Of a stretch of 16,513 bases of DNA, positions 13,541 to 16,513 are shown piece by piece. The stretch spans positions 1-16,513 of the forward strand of contig QHTS01000276.1 of the NCBI GenBank assembly GCA_003220905.1. The letters run 5' to 3'. Both the position numbers and the translations under genes were made by a program. The notes under the pieces were generated by a model. It was not told the origin of the DNA. It did not search any database and saw only the letters and a program-made list of their open reading frames with translations. Origin of the DNA: Gemmatimonadota bacterium. Its GTDB lineage: Bacteria; Gemmatimonadota; Gemmatimonadetes; Gemmatimonadales; GWC2-71-9. Numbering within the stretch: position 1 is the first letter of the stretch; the number at the start of each line of letters is the position of its first letter.

Positions 13541-14758
13541 ATGGGCCTGCTGGTCGCGGGACCGCCTCTCCCCTTCGTCGCGACGCTCAACTACGTCGCG
13601 GACGCCACGGCCGACTCGACGCTCGCCGTGTTCGGCCTGTCGCTCGCGAATCACGCGCTGAGCTTCCAACGCGATGGCTCCGCGTTCACCGCGCATTACC
13701 ACGTGGAGGTCGCCTTCCGGGCCGACACCGGCGCCGTGCGCCAGTTCGCGAGCGACGAGGCGGTGCGCGTGCGCACCTTCCCGGAGACCCTGCGCGGCGA
13801 CGAGAGCGTGATCTACCAGCAATTCATCACCGTGCCACCGGGCATCTATCAGGTGACGGTCACGGTGCGGGACCGGAACGGTCCCGCCGCGTCGCACCGG
13901 GAGCGTACGGACACCGTGCCGCGGTTTGCGGAGCAGGGGATGAGCGCGCCGCTCGCCGTCTATCAGGGGGCGGGGCGGACGCGTGCGTCCGACGTGCCGA
14001 AACTGCTCGTGAACCCGCGCGCCACGGTGTCCTACGGCGCCGACACGTTGCGGTTCTACGTCGAGGCGTACGGGGAGCGGCCCGGCGCCCGGTTGGTCGC
14101 GCGCGCGCTCGATCCGGGCGGGCATGAGATCTGGCGCGACACGGTCGCGTTGGCGGGTACCGAAGCGCTGGCGACCGGGTTGGCGCTGCTCCGTCCGGGG
14201 GAGCTGCCCGTCGGCGCCGGTCGCTTCGAGATCGGACGGCTCGGCGCGGGCTCCGCAGCGACGCGCACCGCGCCCTTCCTCGTGAGCTTCTCGGATCAGT
14301 GGGCGATCACCAATTACGATGAGATGATCAGCCTGCTGCGCTACTTCGAACGCCAGGAATGGGTGGACAAGCTGCGCCAGGCGCCCCCCGACCAGCGTCC
14401 CGCCGTCTGGCGCGCGTTCTACAAAGCGACCGATCCTGTCGAGATCACGCCGGAGAACGAGGCGCTGGAGGCGTACTTCCGCCGCATCCAGATCGCGAAC
14501 CAGCGCTTTCGGGAGTCGGGAGAGCCCGGGTGGCTAACGGACCGGGGCGAGGTGTTCATCTCCCTGGGTGAGCCGGACGACGTGTTCGACTTCACGACGG
14601 ATGTGTCGCGCGCGGGGGTCCGCGGCGTCCGCTGGACCTACAACGCGCTGCGGCTGACGCTCTTTTTCCAGGACAATACGGGCTTCGGCCGCTTCCGCCT
14701 GACGCCGCTCTCGCGGGCCGAGTACCAACGCGCCGTGGCGCAGCGCCGCCGGTCGTGA
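13505..14758 (+). CDS. GWxTD-domain protein, probably a lipoprotein
   Basis: 417 aa if begun at the GTG at 13505. The true start is more likely GTG 13458 with a frame change (see the separate signal-sequence entry). The N-terminal half is beta-rich (SLANHALSFQRDG, AHYHVEVAFRAD, GIYQVTVTVRDRNG), like a repeated sandwich. The C-terminal third (about 265-410) is the GWxTD domain: ISLLRYF, LRQAPPDQRPAVWRAFYKATDP, then the name motif GWLTDRG (342-348), VFISLGEPDDVF and WTY. GWxTD proteins occur in Gemmatimonadota, Bacteroidota and Acidobacteriota; their function is not established. They are usually exported, matching the lipobox. The stop TGA overlaps the next gene's ATG by one base, so the two should be co-translated and may act together in the envelope. 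Confidence 0.88.
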   Translation: MRPRTAGSVYSAMGLLVAGPPLPFVATLNYVADATADSTLAVFGLSLANHALSFQRDGSAFTAHYHVEVAFRADTGAVRQFASDEAVRVRTFPETLRGDESVIYQQFITVPPGIYQVTVTVRDRNGPAASHRERTDTVPRFAEQGMSAPLAVYQGAGRTRASDVPKLLVNPRATVSYGADTLRFYVEAYGERPGARLVARALDPGGHEIWRDTVALAGTEALATGLALLRPGELPVGAGRFEIGRLGAGSAATRTAPFLVSFSDQWAITNYDEMISLLRYFERQEWVDKLRQAPPDQRPAVWRAFYKATDPVEITPENEALEAYFRRIQIANQRFRESGEPGWLTDRGEVFISLGEPDDVFDFTTDVSRAGVRGVRWTYNALRLTLFFQDNTGFGRFRLTPLSRAEYQRAVAQRRRS

Positions 14759-16513
14759 TGCGGGTGGTCGGCCTCCTACTCCTCGTCGTCGCCACCCCTC
14801 TCGGGTCCGCCGGCACGGCGCAGCAGACCGCTCCCTACATCGCGGCCGAGCGCGCCGAATCCCTCAGGCTCGCGGGCCGGCCGTGGCACGCGGCGGAGAC
14901 GCTGCTCGCGGCCGCGGCTCGCGAGCCCCGACTCAACGCCACGTTCATCGTGGAAGGCGCTCGGGCCGAGCTCCACGCGCGGCGCTACGATCGCGCCCGC
15001 AGCCTGCTGATCGGCCAACCGTGGCTCGAGGACTATGGCGACGGCGGCGCCCTGGCGGTGCTGGCGGAGGCGGAAGCGCGGCTCGGCCTCGAGACTGAGG
15101 CGGCAGGTCATTACGCCGCCGCGCGGGCGCGGGCGCGTGGCTCCCGGGCGGCGCTGCTCGCGGTGCGCGAGGGGCTCGCCTGGGAGGCGGCGGGCGAGCG
15201 GGACTCCGCAGCGGCGGCCTATGGCGCGGCGCGGGCCGCGGGCCTCCCGGCCATCGACGCGTGGCTGCGGCTGCGCCAAGCGCGCGTCACTCGCGACACG
15301 GCGGTGGCGTTCCGCCTGCTCGCCGACCTGCCGGCACCGGCGTCGCGTGAGGCGGGCTCCGCCAGGGCGCAGGCGCTCCTCGCCGCCGGGGATTCGGCGG
15401 CCGCGCTCGACGCGTTCGCCCAGGCGGGCCGCGCGCTCGACCTGGCCCGGCTGGCGTTGGCGCGTGGGGACTCGAGCCGGGCGCGCGACGCGCTATACGG
15501 TCTGATGGCGCGGGCGCCGGAATCGGACGACGCCGCCGCGGCCGTCGGCGTGGCGCTGGCCGCTCTCCGGTCCCGAACCCCGCCCGAGCGCGTGGCGCTG
15601 GCTCGAGCCATGAAGGGCCACGGGGGCGCGGTGGACGCCCGGGTCGAGGTCGAGCGCGCGCTCCGACAGGGAGACTCGAGCGCCGCGACACTGGTGCTGG
15701 CCGGCGAGCTGTTCGCCGCCGCCGGCCGATACCGCGACGCCGAGCGCGCCTACCGGTCTGCGAGCACCGATCCCACGCTCGGCGCCCTCGCCATCTACCG
15801 CCGCGCGCGGGTGCTCGTCCGCCTGGGAGATCCGGGCGCGTCGGAAGCGCTGTCGGGGTTCGCGCAGTCGTTCCCTTCTGATACCGCTGCGCCCACCGCG
15901 CTGTACATGTTGGGGGACATGCTCGGGGATCGGGGGGACTGGGCGGGGGCGGCGCGCTGGTTCGGGGAGCTGATCGCGCGCTACCCCGCCGACCTGCGCG
16001 CGTCGCTCGCGCGCTTCCGGCTCGCTTCGCAGGCGTTGCGCGACGGCTTGCGCGACAGCGCCGCCGCCCTGTTCCAGGCGGAAGTGGCGGCCGCCGGCCC
16101 GCAACGCACGACCGCGCGCTTCTGGCTCGGCAAGCTCACCCTGCTGGCAGGGGACACGGCGGGAGCACGGGCGACGTGGCTTGCGCTGGTGCGCGAGGAC
16201 TCGATCGGCTATTACGGGCTCCGCGCGCGCCGCGAGGTGGACCTGCCGCCGCTCCGCATCGCCGCTGCTCCGCCGCCGGGCCCCTCGCCGGCCGTCGCGA
16301 CGTCGCTCGGCCGCATCGACACGCTGCTCCTGGCCGGGCTCGACACCGCGGCGCAGGCGGAGGTGCGCGCCGTCCTCGGGCGCGCGCCGCAGCAAGACAT
16401 CGACGCCCTCCTCGCGTGGAGCGAGGGACTCGCGGCTCGCGGCTTCGGCCCGGCCGCCGTCCGCCTCGGGTGGCAAGCGGCGCTCAAGTCACCGAACGAC
16501 TCGCGCGTGCTCC
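14758..16513 (+). CDS. Exported helical-repeat protein like the N-terminus of soluble lytic transglycosylase (3' end cut)
   Basis: The frame is open from ATG 14758 to the window edge, 585 codons without a stop. Residues 1-22 form a signal peptide (VVGLLLLVVATPLGSAGTA, cleavage near TAQQ). The rest is almost entirely Ala/Arg/Leu-rich helix pairs of TPR type (AERAESLRLAGRPWHAAETLL, AGELFAAAGRYRDAERAYRSA, ALYMLGDMLGDRGDWAGAARWFGELIARYP). Near codon 485 SIGYYGLRARREVDLP resembles the segment that precedes the catalytic domain in Slt70-type transglycosylases. The catalytic Glu domain would lie beyond the window, so cleavage of peptidoglycan is inferred, not seen. It overlaps the GWxTD stop as TGATG (an in-frame GTG at 14755 is an alternative start). 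Confidence 0.85.
   Translation, partial: MRVVGLLLLVVATPLGSAGTAQQTAPYIAAERAESLRLAGRPWHAAETLLAAAAREPRLNATFIVEGARAELHARRYDRARSLLIGQPWLEDYGDGGALAVLAEAEARLGLETEAAGHYAAARARARGSRAALLAVREGLAWEAAGERDSAAAAYGAARAAGLPAIDAWLRLRQARVTRDTAVAFRLLADLPAPASREAGSARAQALLAAGDSAAALDAFAQAGRALDLARLALARGDSSRARDALYGLMARAPESDDAAAAVGVALAALRSRTPPERVALARAMKGHGGAVDARVEVERALRQGDSSAATLVLAGELFAAAGRYRDAERAYRSASTDPTLGALAIYRRARVLVRLGDPGASEALSGFAQSFPSDTAAPTALYMLGDMLGDRGDWAGAARWFGELIARYPADLRASLARFRLASQALRDGLRDSAAALFQAEVAAAGPQRTTARFWLGKLTLLAGDTAGARATWLALVREDSIGYYGLRARREVDLPPLRIAAAPPPGPSPAVATSLGRIDTLLLAGLDTAAQAEVRAVLGRAPQQDIDALLAWSEGLAARGFGPAAVRLGWQAALKSPNDSRVL

Noticed and set aside
13417..13590. Longer start of the third kinase at 13590
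   Set aside because: It would cover the divergent lipoprotein start and the promoter-like elements, and the added residues have no kinase features.
15493..16476. Minus-strand 327-codon open frame at the right edge
   Set aside because: Shadow of the plus-strand helical-repeat gene, which has a signal peptide and regular repeats and overlaps the GWxTD stop.

Overview
The window is uniformly very GC-rich, densely packed bacterial DNA with almost no intergenic space. Many starts are GTG and many genes overlap. Its content points to a Gemmatimonadota-like organism: three Hanks-type Ser/Thr kinases, TolB_N/TPR exported proteins, a GWxTD-domain lipoprotein and an Slt-like TPR protein. This assignment is inferred from gene content; there is no rRNA or other phylogenetic marker to prove it.

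Region 1 (7431 down to 1, minus strand) is a run of five genes spaced -4, +25, +20 and +6 bases apart, so probably one operon. In order of transcription: a small soluble Ser/Thr kinase; an exported TolB_N-like/TPR protein that starts inside the kinase stop codon (GTGA); a small Trp/Tyr-rich exported protein of unknown function and clearly lower GC; a membrane Ser/Thr kinase whose outer part is a formylglycine-generating-enzyme-like (FGE/SUMF1) domain without the catalytic cysteines; and a large lipoprotein that runs off the left edge. The layout suggests two cytoplasmic kinase domains linked to envelope proteins made with them. This is the best candidate for an undescribed system here.

Region 2 (7514-10166) holds a macro-domain (ADP-ribose) hydrolase on the plus strand. 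It converges, with a 47-base overlap, on a minus-strand pair: an M28 aminopeptidase and a small membrane protein. Only 17 bases from the peptidase start, a plus-strand AraC-type regulator with a degenerate receiver-like N-terminus begins.

Region 3 (13416 down to 10167, minus strand) reads: soluble Ser/Thr kinase, pyrE (orotate phosphoribosyltransferase), and a six-TM methyl-accepting chemotaxis protein. An 18-bp near-palindrome lies between the kinase and pyrE.

Region 4 (13458 to the right edge, plus strand) holds a GWxTD-domain protein and, overlapping it by one base, an exported helical-repeat protein resembling the N-terminus of soluble lytic transglycosylases, cut off by the window edge. 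The GWxTD gene has a convincing lipoprotein signal sequence with its own ribosome binding site, but in a different reading frame from the body. This is either a one-base deletion (real or an assembly error) or an unusual start.

No tRNA, rRNA, CRISPR array, insertion sequence or integrase was seen. No gene-free stretch exceeds about 85 bases.
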